From Mya arenaria (Eukaryota; Mollusca; Bivalvia; Myida; Myidae), in contig NC_069134.1 in the NCBI RefSeq assembly GCF_026914265.1, forward strand, positions 11,761,758-11,825,757: a stretch of 64,000 nucleotides of DNA. Reading direction: 5' to 3'. The notes beneath the pieces were generated by a model, which saw only the letters and a program-made list of their open reading frames with translations, was not told the DNA's origin and did no database searches. The position numbers and the translations under genes are program-made. The first letter of the stretch is position 1; every line of letters starts with the position of its first letter. Positions 13,301 through 25,875 of this stretch are shown one piece after another.

Positions 13301-15164
13301 TAGAATAACTAAGTAGGGAATTTTACCTGCAACACTAGTGTGTAAACCCTTTTTAAATAACATTTGATAAAGCGCAATATTAGTATTACTAATTAAGATT
13401 TCTATTCTGATGATAATTAAATCAGTTTGTGTTCCTTTTATTTCTAAAAGGCTTATGAATAATATACATGCCAATTAGCGTACAAGCACTGGTGAACATG
13501 TATGGATTTGATTTGTTGCAGCATGCGAATGAGGATGTGGAGAAGATGATTCTAGGGAACAAATGTGATATGGAAGATAAACGCCAAATCTCAAAGGAAC
13601 GTGGGGAGGGGGTGCGTATTTGTCTAACTTTTTGTTTATAGTTACGGTATATTACCAACCTTATACAGGTAGAGAAACAGGTTTAGGGATCACTAAGTAT
13701 TTTCATTATTGAATCATTATACTGGTATGAAGCAGTATTATGATCTAAGTTGTACATGATCATGAATATCATTTCTTTTTGGAAGACTTTCATCTGACCA
13801 TCCGGGAGGGATAACTTCTAACTTTTAAAAACCTGTGGACCGATCCTTATTTATATATATTGTTATGATGTGACTTTTGTTTTCGAAATGTGTAAACTGT
13901 TTTCTTTTTATATGCATCATAACAAGTATCCTGATTGCGCATTTATTGCGACATTATAAAACAAAATAGTGCATCATTAAAATGAAGTCCATTATGAAAT
14001 AATGTGTATTTTAAGTGAGTTAAACCAGTAGTTTATGTATTATAAGAGTTTCATAGTACTGTGTTTTGATACAAACTGTCATAATGGACTCTTGTGGATT
14101 TTTGCAGATTTTGATTTCACTTGGGTTGCACCTCATAAAATATGAATATATGAAAATCCTCTCGAGTCAAACACAACCCCCAGGATCAAAACACAATACA
14201 AATAAGTTATAACCATTTTATATCAATCAGATCATAAAGGTCAAAGCATTTGATTTAAACATAAATAAGTTTTAGAGCTCAGTTGTTAAGCTGTTTTTTA
14301 CTGTCTTTGTTTTTATTCTTATCTTATGTATACTGTCTTCTGAAAGACTCTTTACAGACTCCAATTTTTCCTTTGGATCTGTGTGAAGCTCTCTACTTGC
14401 ATTTTGTAGAACTGAAGTTATTCACATTTTCTGAGGCCTTACATGTAGAAAAATCATTGACAGATAAAACATGTACTTGGGTGTGGAGAAACTTGTGGAG
14501 TTGATTGTATCAACATAATTTTGCTTGCTATTTCAGATTGCAAGGGAGCATGGAATTCCATTCTTAGAAACCAGTGCAAAAGCTAATATTAATGTAGAAA
14601 AAGCTTTCATGGACTTAGCACAAGCCATATTGAATAAGGTATGCATTTGATTTATATTTAGACCTAGTATTGATTAAATAATAAGGTGCCTGGTTTTTCT
14701 GTCACTCTTTCACATGGAGAAGTCATGAATTGTTTACCTACATGTATTCATCATTATCAGCTGTTTGGACAGTAATAAACATGATCACATCATGCATTAA
14801 GATCATGTTTAAAAATAGACTTGGTTGATATGTTGTAGATGTATGATTTCATGACACATATTCATTTAAATCATCATATTAAACACAATCAAGCATGGCA
14901 TTCTGACAATTTGGCTGTGTGGCTGTATACTGAGTATCTGTTCAATGAAGTTTGTCAAATGTGTCCTACCTTGGTTTGACACTTACTCCAATTTCCCAGG
15001 GATCCTTACAAATTTTCATTAATTTTTGCACATGTTATGCTAATTTCATGCTTATAAAGTACTTGACTTTTTCCTCACAGACACCAGGAAGAGATTCACA
15101 GCAGGGCGGAGGTGGTGTAGACGTCCATAGGGGTCAAGACAGTGGCCAGAAGAAGTGCTGTTAA
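10394..15164 (+). CDS. RAB10: Rab10 small GTPase, six coding exons
   Basis: Exons 10394-10520, 12158-12218, 12637-12775, 13522-13611, 14537-14638 and 15081-15164 join with GT-AG ends and matching phases to 603 nt, 200 residues, the length of vertebrate Rab10. The N-terminus [16 protein letters not shown] and the RabF/switch regions ([35 protein letters not shown]) are nearly identical to Rab10. The P-loop GDSGVGKT is at residues 16-23, followed by NKCD and SAK guanine-binding motifs. The tail ends in KKCC, with the two cysteines for geranylgeranylation. Rab10 directs exocytic and recycling vesicles, basolateral sorting, ER dynamics and GLUT4-type traffic. All key GTPase residues are present. 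The hypervariable tail differs from vertebrates and is glycine/glutamine-rich. Introns are 1637, 418, 746, 925 and 442 bp. Rab8/Rab13 are the alternative, but the N-terminus and the HANEDVE segment favour Rab10. Confidence 0.96.
10598..11303. mobile_element. Foldback DNA element in Rab10 intron 1
   Basis: The ends 'ggttgggtataaaagactgg' and its reverse complement bound a 706-bp element flanked on both sides by ATCTA (10593-10597 and 11304-11308), a 5-bp target duplication. The inverted arms extend well over 100 bp and share inner blocks such as 'aacgcattgctatgtt'. A second copy of the terminal motif lies inside the right arm at about 11184-11213. There is no transposase frame. The superfamily is not determined. 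Confidence 0.75.
10890..11120. repeat. ACATACAGACAG-type microsatellite
   Basis: Irregular tandem runs of 'acatacagac/acagacagac' fill the centre of the foldback element. They create overlapping open frames on both strands (threonine/histidine/arginine or cysteine/valine/tyrosine rich), which are repeat artefacts. Confidence 0.85.
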
Positions 15165-15421
15165 CTCTCACTGTGTCCTAGCTGTTTTTACTTCACCCCC
15201 TTTCCACATATACTGGTCACTGGTGCTTGAATATATGGTGTAGTACGGTCAGGCAGTCTGTAGTATGGCAGCCAAACATATGGGAACAAAAAAACACACT
15301 TAGTTCTGCACAGAAAAAAAGAGATTTGACATTGATATACATGTTGGGGCTATCTTATCAATGATTTAATCAATGTTTCACTAAACACACAAGATCAAGA
15401 ATATCAAATGATGAAATTGTA
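15165..15421 (+). other. Proximal 3' UTR of Rab10
   Basis: Non-coding sequence directly after the stop. No polyadenylation signal is seen before the MITE at 15422. An AATAAA at 16277-16282 lies just beyond it, so the MITE may be transcribed within the 3' UTR. Inferred. Confidence 0.4.
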
Positions 15422-16240
15422 CAGTGAAAACTCACTAAATCGGACATGGTCCGGACTGGGCAAAATTTTCCGGTTTAGTGAGGATTCCGGTTTAGTGAGG
15501 ATCTGAAGTTGACTCAAAATATTAACTGAGTTAACCTTTAGAGGGAAGTTGAAAACTGGAATAAAATGAAAAGGGACAGTTCAATTCGTCGACGTCAAGA
15601 CGGAGGTTGAGACATGATTAAAGCACATGCAAAAGTGATAAACATAATTAAACATTTCTACGTCTTTATAATCATCTTTTTTTAAAGTCTTAAAATAAAA
15701 CAACTCGCGTAATTTAATGCTTGTTAAGTATGTTTGATAGTTTAATTAACGTACCGCTCTGATTTGATTCAATCATAGAAGTCTTTAGATAAAACAACCC
15801 TCCAAAATGATCACTTAATAACCGTTTCTAGTTCTTTATTTTCTGCAACAAACAAATTAATGTTTTAATCAATTTTCTTTTCACTAGTTTGATTATCACG
15901 CGGCAGTCAATCCTAAGCGCAATCATCATTATCGATTATCGAGTTGACACAACATCACAGGTGCAATATTTAACGACGAAACAAAGTGACACGGGATTTG
16001 CTAATTCTTAATACACAATATCATTTTGACATGTTTGAACAAATATACGTCCGGTTTTGGGAGATAAAATTACGTTAAAATTTTCTCGATTTTTTGTCCG
16101 GTGTCCGGAATTCTGGGGTTCCGGTTTTGTAGGGATTTTTTTACATTGAAAATAGAAGGGGAAAACCGAGACCCTGAAAAAAAACCCGGTATCCCGAGGA
16201 TTCCGGTTTTGTGGAGATCCGGTTTAGTGAGTTTCCACTG
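15422..16240. mobile_element. Pogo/Tigger-like MITE
   Basis: The ends 'cagtgaaaactcactaaatc' and 'ggtttagtgagtttccactg' are inverted repeats, each flanked by TA. CAGTG(G)AAACTC termini with a TA duplication are characteristic of pogo-like Tc1/mariner elements. The termini also carry extra copies of 'ccggtttagtgag'. The 819-bp element has no transposase frame. Confidence 0.75.
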
Positions 16241-19200
16241 TATTAGCACACATTTAATTGAAAGTTTTATTGGCAAAATAAAATGATCAATTTTTTAGCC
16301 TTTATTCTTAGATTCTGTTTTGAAAAATATATTGTTACAGCTCAAAGATGCTGATTGGAAGAAGTGGTTGAACAATATGCTTGTTTATAAGAGTGTCCCA
16401 ACGTGTGATGTTATATGTGAATATAAATGTTGTAAATCAGGATAGAAGTGAAATTTGCTTTTGTTAAGAGTTTTATTTAAAAATTAGTTTACAGCAAAGC
16501 TATTGTGAAATTAAAATGACAAATGATTTTAGTTGGTCATCTTCCCAATACAATACAATGGTGGTTTGTGGAAAATTATGCGTATTCATTTTTTTTATTT
16601 CACATGAAAAAGTTTAGCGGATTAGAAAAACAGTTAATTTGAGCTTTTAACTTTTGCTTTCTATATGGTTATTTGAACCTTAAAAGGTTGTGGAAAAGTA
16701 GATATTTGTCCGCTTCAAGTAACAGCTTAACTAGAACATTTGTTCAGTTTTACTTTATATATAGTATGGTATTGTCTCTTAAATGATAATGACACACATT
16801 TTGGTGTACTTTCAGCTTTGAATTATTTATTGAAAAGAGATTTTATGTAAACTACTCAAAGCTAATTGAATTGAGTACTGTAACCTGCGTTGTTTGGTAC
16901 TGGCACTATAGTTCAACTATAGTTTACCACTTATATAAGCCATTTTATGCTAATTCTATTTCTTAGCTGATGTTTATAAGTCCGCATGTTTAATGGCAAA
17001 CTGTGCAGTTGAATAATTAATTTAGAAAATGATGTCATAGAACTTGTCAAATTCATGATTTGTTTTTGATACATGTATTAAATTTTATAAAATGTATCGC
17101 ACTGAGGCTAACAACATATTTGACATTGGCTTGCTGACTGAAGTGGCTTTTTTATCATAAATGTGTAGCTTTATTACTTACTTAACATGTCTTGAAAGCT
17201 TTATTGGAAATACTAAATATCCAAGGCAACAATATTTAGGCTTGGTAATATGCTCATTTGGAAAGTTAAATTTTGATACGCCCGACATAAGACGGGATGA
17301 ATTTTGAAATCACCTGCTGGCGACGTTCTATAACCATTTGGCTCTTGAATTGCTTAAATTTCTCAAACTTTTATTTTGTCCATGCTGCAAATCGAGAATC
17401 TTTTGTCTGATTATCACCAGACTTGGACAATATGTGTATAGACAAAATATCTCTTCTAGCTTTGTAAATCAGCAATGTTGCCCTAGTCATTAAGAGTTAT
17501 GGCCCTTGAATATCTTTCCAAGGTTTGGTCATTAGCCATGTTGCCCCAGTCATTAAGAGTTATGGTCCTTGAATTGCTCTAAGTACACAAACTAGAAAAA
17601 GAAATCATAATTTGAATGGGTGTTTGCTACTCTTGGTTTAGATTTTTTTTATAAAGACCTGGTACCATGTACTAAAGTGAGTGACTGTTCAGGTTGCAAT
17701 TAGCACTAGTGATCAGATGTGATGTGTTCAAAACCAATGGTTTACCTTGAATTGTCATAACTAGAATAATAATAGTCACTGAAATAACAATTTTTCTGAT
17801 ATGTAATCATTCACAGATTTTTTATTGATATATTGCTATTTACTGTAATTGAATTTTATTCTTAAGTTTTTGAGCTAATAATGAATCAATAAAATACTCA
17901 AGTCTTAAGTTTACACAGATGTCTTGTATACCATTGTCCAATGTCCTATCTCATTCATGCTGTAAATATTCATATTCCAAATATGGTTGCTGTCTGCAGA
18001 GTTCCTATGATGCCAGTATAGAGACAATTTCTGCTGTGGTCCGTATGGATTTTGTTTGGTGACTGTATCTTTTATTGTTGCTTAATGTCACTTTCTAAGA
18101 AAGCAGGCTTTTATTTGTTTTCTCATGTCACGTTAACTTGATCTGTCTTGTAATGGATTCATCCAATTGATAATATGGCGTAACAAAAAAATGTTTTGTT
18201 TCCGTTTTCCCGACCGACCATAGTTTTTTTGCCAGCTGACAAAATAATTCTGACGTCTACTTTTTTCTCCTTTTGGAATACGTTTTTGGTAGACGCGTAA
18301 ATGTATCCAGACCAAATCACAATGGCTTTAAGTGTAAAAATGATATAAGAAACAACTCACTAAAGAAAACCAATATCCTAACCTAACCTTTATTTGTTGG
18401 CCGTGAAATCGGAAAGAATGATTATTTTTTTTACGCGGAAAGAATGATATTTTTTTACGCGGTATTAACTTAAAAGATTTCCAATGATACATTCTTCATT
18501 TCAATTTCAGACATTTAATTTTTCTTTTCTTGTTAAGCCTAGGTAATAGTTCTATTCACAATACTAGGATTTTCCACACACAGATATGTCAGGATATTTT
18601 CAAACTATCTTTTAAACTTTAATTTTCCTCAATCAAGTGTTGTGTTTTTCGACTGACCCATTCTCAATCCAAAAAACAATACTTTATTATGTGTTTTTTA
18701 AATTCTTAACAAGTACAGTCTTATTCTCTTTAAACCCAGGATCTTAAGAAGGGTTAACTTTGTTTAAAATATACTGTGGTCAACTCAAAATGTTTGGTGT
18801 TCTGTCGCTTTTTCACAATTTTAAGTGCCCAGGCTCCATTTACAAAAACATGGAAAACCCCATTTATCATGACAAACCACTGTGAACCGAATGATTTCTA
18901 GGTCATACCTGTAAATTTGAATTGAACTCATTCATTATTTAAACTACTTGCTACATCTAATGTAAGTGATTTAACCACTAAATTGTGCATTGAATAAAAG
19001 AAATATTATTCTCACGTTTTAAAAGATGGTTTTAAATACCAAAACACGTTATTCAACTGAAAGTAATATATGTATTCTTGATGTCCATACTCTGTATTAT
19101 AATGCATTATGTATAATTTAGTATTTATGTCATATATTTTTATTTTCTTTAATGGTACTTAATACCCCTATTCTTTGCTGACATGATTTTGTGCAATGAC

Positions 19201-19281
19201 CAGTACAAATAGTTGAATATGGAACATTCGCCTTCAAGTTCTATATGCAGTCAGTGAAGTTTGCATAGCCCTTGTTAGGTT
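16241..19281. other. Non-coding region, possible long Rab10 3' UTR then intergenic
   Basis: No protein frame. Two copies of a bivalve dispersed motif ('cattaagagttatgg' followed by 'ccttgaat') lie at about 17489-17575. Three short repeats of 'gcggaaagaatgat' with T runs lie at about 18410-18462. A short palindrome 'ctatagttcaactatag' lies near 16908. Confidence 0.45.
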
Positions 19282-20297
19282 CAAATAACTAATACCTGTA
19301 TTAAAAGAAAGTTTCAGTAACCAATACCTGTATAAAAAGCAAGTTTCAGTAACCAATACCCATATTAAAAGTAAGTTTCAATAACCAATACCTGTATTAA
19401 AAGTAAGTTTCAATAACCAATACCTGTATAAAAAGTAAGTTTCAATAACCAATACCTGTATAAAAAGTAAGTTTCAATAACCAATACCTGTATAAAAAGT
19501 AAGTTTCAATAACCAATACCCATATTAAAAGTAAGTTTTAATAACCAATACCTGTATAAAAAGTAAGTTTCAGTAACTAATACCTGTATTAAAAGTAAGT
19601 TTCAGTAACCAATACCTTTATTAAAAGTAAGTTTCAGTAACCAATACCTGTATAAAAAGTAAGTTTCAATAACCAATACCTGTATAAAAAGTAAGTTTCA
19701 ATAACCAATACCCATATTAAAAGTAAGTTTTAATAACCAATACCTGTATAAAAAGTAAGTTTCAGTAACTAATACCTGTATTAAAAGTAAGTTTCAGTAA
19801 CCAATACCTGTATTAAAAGTAAGTTTCAGTAACCAATACCTGTATTAAAAGTAAGTTTCAATAACCAATACCCATATTAAAAGTAAGTTTCAATAACCAA
19901 TACCTGTATAAAAAGTAAGTTTCAATAACTAATACCTGTATTAAAAGTAAGTTTCAGTAACCAATACCCATATTAAAAGTAAGTTTCAATAACCAATACC
20001 TGTATAAAAAGTAAGTTTCAATAACCAATACCCATATTAAAAGTAAGTTTCAGTAACCAATACCTGTATAAAAAGTAAGTTTCAATAACCAATACCCATA
20101 TTAAAAGTAAGTTTCAGTAACCAATACCTGTATAAAAAGTAAGTTTCAGTAACCAATACCTGTATAAAAAGTAAGTTTCAGTAACCAATACCTGTATAAA
20201 AAGTAAGTTTCAATAACTAATACCTGTATTAAAAGTAAGTTTCAGTAACCAATACCTGTATTAAAAGGAAGTTTCAATAACCAATACCTGTATTAAA
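19282..20297. repeat. 32-bp minisatellite, about 32 copies
   Basis: The unit is 'aagtttcaataaccaatacc' plus 'tgtataaaaagt'. Three versions of the second part alternate (tgtattaaaagt, tgtataaaaagt, catattaaaagt), and the caataacc/cagtaacc versions are also mixed. The same orders of variants recur, for example in the stretches around 19500-19600 and 19690-19790, which suggests multi-unit duplication. Confidence 0.93.
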
Positions 20298-22361
20298 GAA
20301 TAAAACTTAATGTAGTCCTGTATGCATACATTATATAAGTTTCTTTGCTACCATGTGTTAATAATTATTTTAGTTGACATTTTCATTTCTATTATATTTG
20401 ATTTTATCTCCGGTCTTGGGTAAAGGCCAAAGCAAGTGAATTTAACACAACATTCATTGCTATAGTTACTCTATAATTACTGTTTTACTGGGCTGGATTT
20501 GATACCAAGGCAACATTTCATACTGAGTATTTCCTAACTAAATTTTTTTTTGTGTGTGCAAAAATGAGTTTGGAAACATGCAGTGCTCATAAGACCAAAA
20601 AGATGTCGACGCGTTTTTACTTATGTTCACAATACAATAGAACACTTTTTTCGGAACCAATTTCGCCTTGTTATTGTTCATTGTGTGTTAATATGATACG
20701 TTGCATGTTTATCTAATAATTGTAAGATGTAAATCATCAATTTAGTCAAATAAAATATACAGACAAATAAGATGCGTTCTCTTCATATTCTACAGCTCTG
20801 GGCTGGTATTCATTCAGCATTTCAAATTTCTCAACTTCTGTCGATTTCCTTAAATTTTCATAGTCAAATTTAAAAATGGATACACTTTTTCTTACAATAA
20901 AAGGTATTTCGTTAAATTAATGAAAAAGCTACTATTTTAGAAATTATTTATATCTTATGACCAGTGTAAGTTCTGATGTTATTAAAATGACTTAAAATAC
21001 GAACTGACTTACGATGTTTCATGAATATCGCTCCTGGCAACGAAGAGCTAATCAAGATAAACTTTGGTAGAAATGTCCTTGACATTAACCCAAAGGTGTG
21101 CCTTGAGATGTGTAAAACGTCAAAGTTAATATAAATAATAACACGGCTTGGAAACTCTTAACATACATGAATGGGTTGGAATAGTGTACGAATTCCCGAC
21201 CGCTTAAAAAAGAAAAAAGCACGCGTAGCAAGTGGAGTGTACGACTAGGGTCCATTGTCTTGGAAATCCCAGACAAATTGCATTGGGAATATACGCCAAG
21301 ACCACAACATTGGAATGTCAACAAACTTCAATCTCAATACTACCAACACAAAGGCACATCATACAGCCCTTCTTGCTAAATTATCATCTGATATACCATG
21401 ACGCGAAATATTAAGCCATCGACCCCAAGCATACATTCATTATATAATTGTTTACCCCTCGGGTTCTGTATAGGAGATGCGTATGTCCCTGCGCATCCTG
21501 TCGCACCACTGAAAAATCTGTCGATTGTTGCTCCAAATGTTTTGTACATACAAACACATGAACCTTCATAGGTTTGCCAGCATTGTAAATTGTGCGTAAG
21601 GGCATTGACTTCGTAAAATTTGGTCTGAACAAAATTATTATTGTCTCTCATGTAGGTCCAAAAGTATTGCACCTACGCACATACAACTTAAAAGAAAAGC
21701 TGGTCAGCGTGAGATTTTTGTGACATCTCCCTCGGTCTTCAATTTTTAATCTTGGCTAAGTTAGCCGTCTGATTTATTTTTCCTCTCCTTTCTGAAAAAT
21801 GTCGCATGTTACTCCAAAAGAATTGCAAGAAATGTCAATGAGCATAGGAAATTGTACCTCTGTGATTACTTTGACATTTCATTTGGTCTCACAATACATA
21901 CGAAACTTTGGTCTGAACAAGCTTCAGGCTGATAGACCGATGGCAGATGTATAACACACACGCTCATAACATAAAGTATATAACATATAACATGCCCTAT
22001 GCAAAGGCGACGTCTTGGGTTATTCATCACTTACATGTAAGCTCTGGTAGGATTTGATTCCAAACAAACCTCTATTTTCTGTGTATTTTAGGCCAAATCA
22101 GACATATATTTTGACTCAAATGACTTCAAGATGGAGATGAAAAAGGCTGTACTGTCGTTGACAAGGTTTACAAGTATAAAGTATTAAGTGAAATCAAAAC
22201 AAGAATAAAACCGTTTTTATTGAAATCATTAAATACGTCAGATTGAACGTTTTGACAACTTTGAAACGAGCCAATTTTTGCGAAAATCCCTGACATTCAG
22301 TTCTACAAGACTGCTGACAAAATAGATCGCTGATTTTAATATTTAAGTTAATAAATTATTA
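20298..22361. other. Intergenic, no gene supported
   Basis: No convincing protein. A 98-residue minus-strand frame (21376-21672) with several cysteines overlaps a second frame of similar length and matches no family I know. Confidence 0.4.
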
Positions 22362-22525
22362 AGGTGTTCTCCTCTCACCCAAGAGGTTGGGGGTTCGATT
22401 CCTAAAAGTGGTACCTTATCACGGCTTCTCTTAAAGGACACGGTACTGGTTTCTGCACAGAAAAGGGCATTGAGAGTGATTCATATCAGCTTTCAGCTAC
22501 CTTCACAATCCAGCTTTAATAAAGA
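22362..22525 (+). mobile_element. tRNA-like SINE fragment
   Basis: 'ctctcacccaagag' resembles an anticodon arm and is followed by 'gggggttcgattcc', a good RNA polymerase III B box. A non-tRNA body with 'ggacacggtactggtttctg' follows, ending in an A-rich 'aataaagaaataag'. No clear A box, so the 5' end is degraded or truncated. This type is common in bivalve genomes. Confidence 0.5.
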
Positions 22526-22794
22526 AATAAGTACAAAAACAAACCCAGGACGTTTGCGTGATATGTCATTCCCAAAACATGTTGATGTTTGAGTCACGGT
22601 CAGTCTGTATGTATAGGTCATACAAACTGGAAACAACAATTTTGTTTGTATATGGCTTATCATCATTTGGAAGGATATTCATTGAATACTTGTAGTCGAA
22701 TTTCCGAACTTTCGTGTCTATTGCCAGTTTATGTGATGTTTTCATTCGATAGTGTTTAGTCTCAAGTAATCTTCCATTTTTTACTTTTCAGTGA

Positions 22795-23437
22795 AGCTGT
22801 ACAATATACCTTTCTCTTCAACAAAATCATCAATGCTCATCCAATCTTCAAGAAACTCAGTCAGAATATTTCTCCGTATGTTATTCAGTACCGTTGTGAA
22901 TATGGGTCATCTCGGGTCACTAGGTCAAGGCAAGCAACACATTGCGTTCATAAACTGAACAGTGCATATCCAATTTTCATGAAACTCGGTCAAACAGGAT
23001 ATTCGTCAACATGATATTTCAGACCAGTGTGAAAATAGGGTAAAAACTAAGTCGGACCCGTGTTTGACTAGGAAATCAGGTGAAATATTAAGCCTTTTTG
23101 TTGTTGAAATTTTGTTTATTCCTGTCATAAATTCAACAGTGTTGATCAACTCAGTCGAAATGTTGCTTTAGTATAATCATTAGGACCGTGAATATGGGTG
23201 ATCTCACGTCAAAAACTAGGTAGGACCAGTGTCAGTCTTGGTCTGCAGCATAATGACCTTTTACTGTATTATGTATTAAACATACATCTGAAAAAAAAAC
23301 GCATGTGGTACGTTAAGAATACGTAGTATTTAAACTAATACATTTTTAACAAGGTTTTCACATAGTGAAGTTATTAGAATGATGCCGGCGGCGTTTTGGG
23401 CCCATAGGGACAAGGTCAATGTTATAGTTACTAAAAT
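22795..23437. repeat. Bivalve dispersed/tandem repeat (ggtcatct-type)
   Basis: About three degenerate units repeat the same order: 'caattttcatgaaactcggtca', 'gaatatgggtcatct-cgggtcac' and 'aaaactaggta-gacc'. These phrases are widespread in bivalve genomes (from memory). The last 40 bp (23398-23437, 'cccatagggacaaggtcaat') belongs to a related unit interrupted by the neighbouring long-TIR element. Confidence 0.6.
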
Positions 23438-25138
23438 CACCGGGGATGAGCAAAAAAAGTCACGTGGCCACAAATGTAAACGCCAGTAGTATTTTGGCTC
23501 GATTGATCGTCAATCAAGGTAAGTTTCTTATCGATATTTTTGTTATACGCGAGAGTTCGTTCAAATGACATAGCGCAAAAAAGAATGCATTGTTTTGTCT
23601 TTCGATCTGTGTATTGGTCACCTTTCATGTCTGCATAGTTTCCGAGAACACTTCGATACAAATTGTGTCCATAAATGCAAACGCACGTAGGTAGTGTTAA
23701 AATGTCACATATTTTGATAAATTGCCACATTTAATTCAAATGTTTGTTTTTCTGTTGTTCAATAATTGTTTTTAATTGCTTTATGAATACTTTGTGCGAT
23801 GCAATATGTACAAAAATGCATTTTCTGAAGTATTTCAAATTTGGCAAACGTACGTAGTCTACCTAAAATGGCAAACGCACGTAGGCATCTTATAATAAGG
23901 AGCAAACGAATATTTCGTTAGCCTTTAATTGAAGATATTTATCCGCTTTAATATTAAATATCCATCATAATGAAAGTTATATAAATTTTTGATACGTAAC
24001 AAACATTGACACGATATTATGCGGGAGTGTTGCGGGAAATATGAGTTCTCGAACAAACTCTCATCCGGCCATACTGGTGGTATACAGACTTATCTTACTT
24101 AACAATGCTTGTTAAATGTTTATTTCGAACATTTAGAACAGCTGTTGTAATGTCACATTTCAGGAACCACACGTTTGATACAAAGAGTCGGAGTACAGTA
24201 CAGTACGGGACTGTTTTGATAAACAGAAATGCATTACAGAAGCGTGTGTGCAGGGAGCGGGCCAGACGTAACGATTCTAAGATGCTTGTAACAGATCGCA
24301 TGGGGATAAACATTTAATTTGAACATAATTTAAACATCTTTAATGAACCTTTTATTTAACCATTCTTCATGTTGTGATGATAATACTGTCATGATAATTG
24401 TTAATGACAGATATTGTGATAATGATAACCATAAAATGAATTGCGATGATACAATGACAATGTATGCTCTACCCGGAACAATGTTTATATCACTGGAAAT
24501 ACTCTTTAAACTGTATGTATAAGTGCTGTTTTACAGAAATAAAGACATTATGATGGAAATATTCTTCATTTATTCTATAACTGTATATCTTATATTAGTT
24601 TTATACATTGAATAAATTGATTGACAATAAAAGCGATCACAGATAATCAGATAAAATCAAAGATAAGTAATCAAATAACATAACGATTAATTAATAAACA
24701 ATACTTTTGTTATGATCTGCCTGAGATTCTACTTTCTTCCACATCAGATAAGTTGACCTAAAAATTTGGCAAGGGCCAAGATAAAACAAGTACCCGTATG
24801 GAATTTATTTTTTTAATCGTCATCACACAATTACCTCCCTTGTAGACGACTGTCGTCTGTAGCATCATGGAAACATTGTCTCGTGGCAATTTTAAAAATC
24901 AAAATTGATTATTTCTCGCTTCAAATGGAGCAATAGAAAAGTTTTCGCGCTCCATTCAAGAAATAACGCTGTCCTCTTTTAAGAACTATAAATATTTAAT
25001 CATAACATAAACATAATCCGAATCACTGCACGCATATCCATAACAACCACGAATTATTACAAATCTATACGCGCATTATATTCTCTACGCACAAAAGATT
25101 TCCAGGTTTTTCCAGGATCATCGCCGCTCGTGTAAGAT

Positions 25139-25230
25139 AGGTTCATCCCACCCCTCTCGCAGGGTGTTTTGCGGAAACACGGTAAACCCCGCTTCCGCAA
25201 TACACTCTATGTTCGGGTTGAGATGAACCT
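25139..25230. repeat. 92-bp foldback inside the long-TIR element
   Basis: Outer arms 'aggttcatcccaccc' and 'gggttgagatgaacct' and inner arms 'ttttgcggaa' and 'ttccgcaata' nest into a single long hairpin. It lies just 3' (on the minus strand) of the zinc-finger fragment. It may be a nested MITE or an RNA structure. Confidence 0.55.
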
Positions 25231-25257
25231 TGCACTCTCGGCCATGAAAGATACTTA

Positions 25258-25875
25258 TTATCTACAATTTGATGTTTTATTTGGTGTGTTTAATAACTTT
25301 TGCTTGCACAATCTACTTCTATGCCGATAACATTTCCCACATTCAGCGCACTGGTATGATTTCTCGCCATTATGGCCGTCCATATGAGCCTTCAGATCTA
25401 TTTTTCCTCCATTGAAATCCCACACATGTCGCACGTATAACATGTCGTGCCATCTTCTCCTCGCCAATGCCTGTTCAGGTACGTATGTGTGGTGACCTCC
25501 TGCATGCATTTCGGGCACAGGAACTGCTTATTGGATTCATGGTGGTGCACCTGTATAAATACATGTATGCCTTTAAAGGTATGCAATTAAAATACTTTAA
25601 TTGCAATATTTTGGTAACCTTTAATAAAAACGCCTGGGCTTGTGACTGGTAGATAATTGCTTAATTATAGAATAATATAGAATAAAACAAGAATAATATA
25701 AGCATTTTTAATACTAGAATACACTTACATATGGCCCGTCAAGCTCTCCGTTGTGTATAACTGTTTCTAACAGCGTGTAAATGCTTTTACACCGTCATTG
25801 CGGCGCTCATGCAATTTCAGCCCCCATGTCGTTTTCAACGCATTCCCACAAACGTGGCAAACAAATGACATCACT
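25258..25875 (-). pseudogene. C2H2 zinc-finger gene fragment, apparently broken
   Basis: Read on the minus strand, about 25870-25770 encodes a finger beginning FVCHVCGNALKTTWGLKLH. After a plausible intron (acceptor 'tttatacag', exon from 25550) come FLCPKCMQEVTTHTYLNRH, then a finger starting TCDMCG, and finally SYQCAECGKCYRHRSRL. Spacing fits Cys2-His2 fingers, which bind DNA or RNA. The third finger's cysteines and histidines lie in two different overlapping frames (25398-25586 and 25258-25518). The last finger lacks a normal second histidine before the end, so the gene looks decayed. It lies wholly inside the long-TIR element and may be captured host sequence or the element's own accessory gene. 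Confidence 0.6.

Noticed and set aside
21376-21672. 98-residue cysteine-containing minus-strand frame
   Set aside because: Overlaps another frame of similar length and matches nothing recognised.
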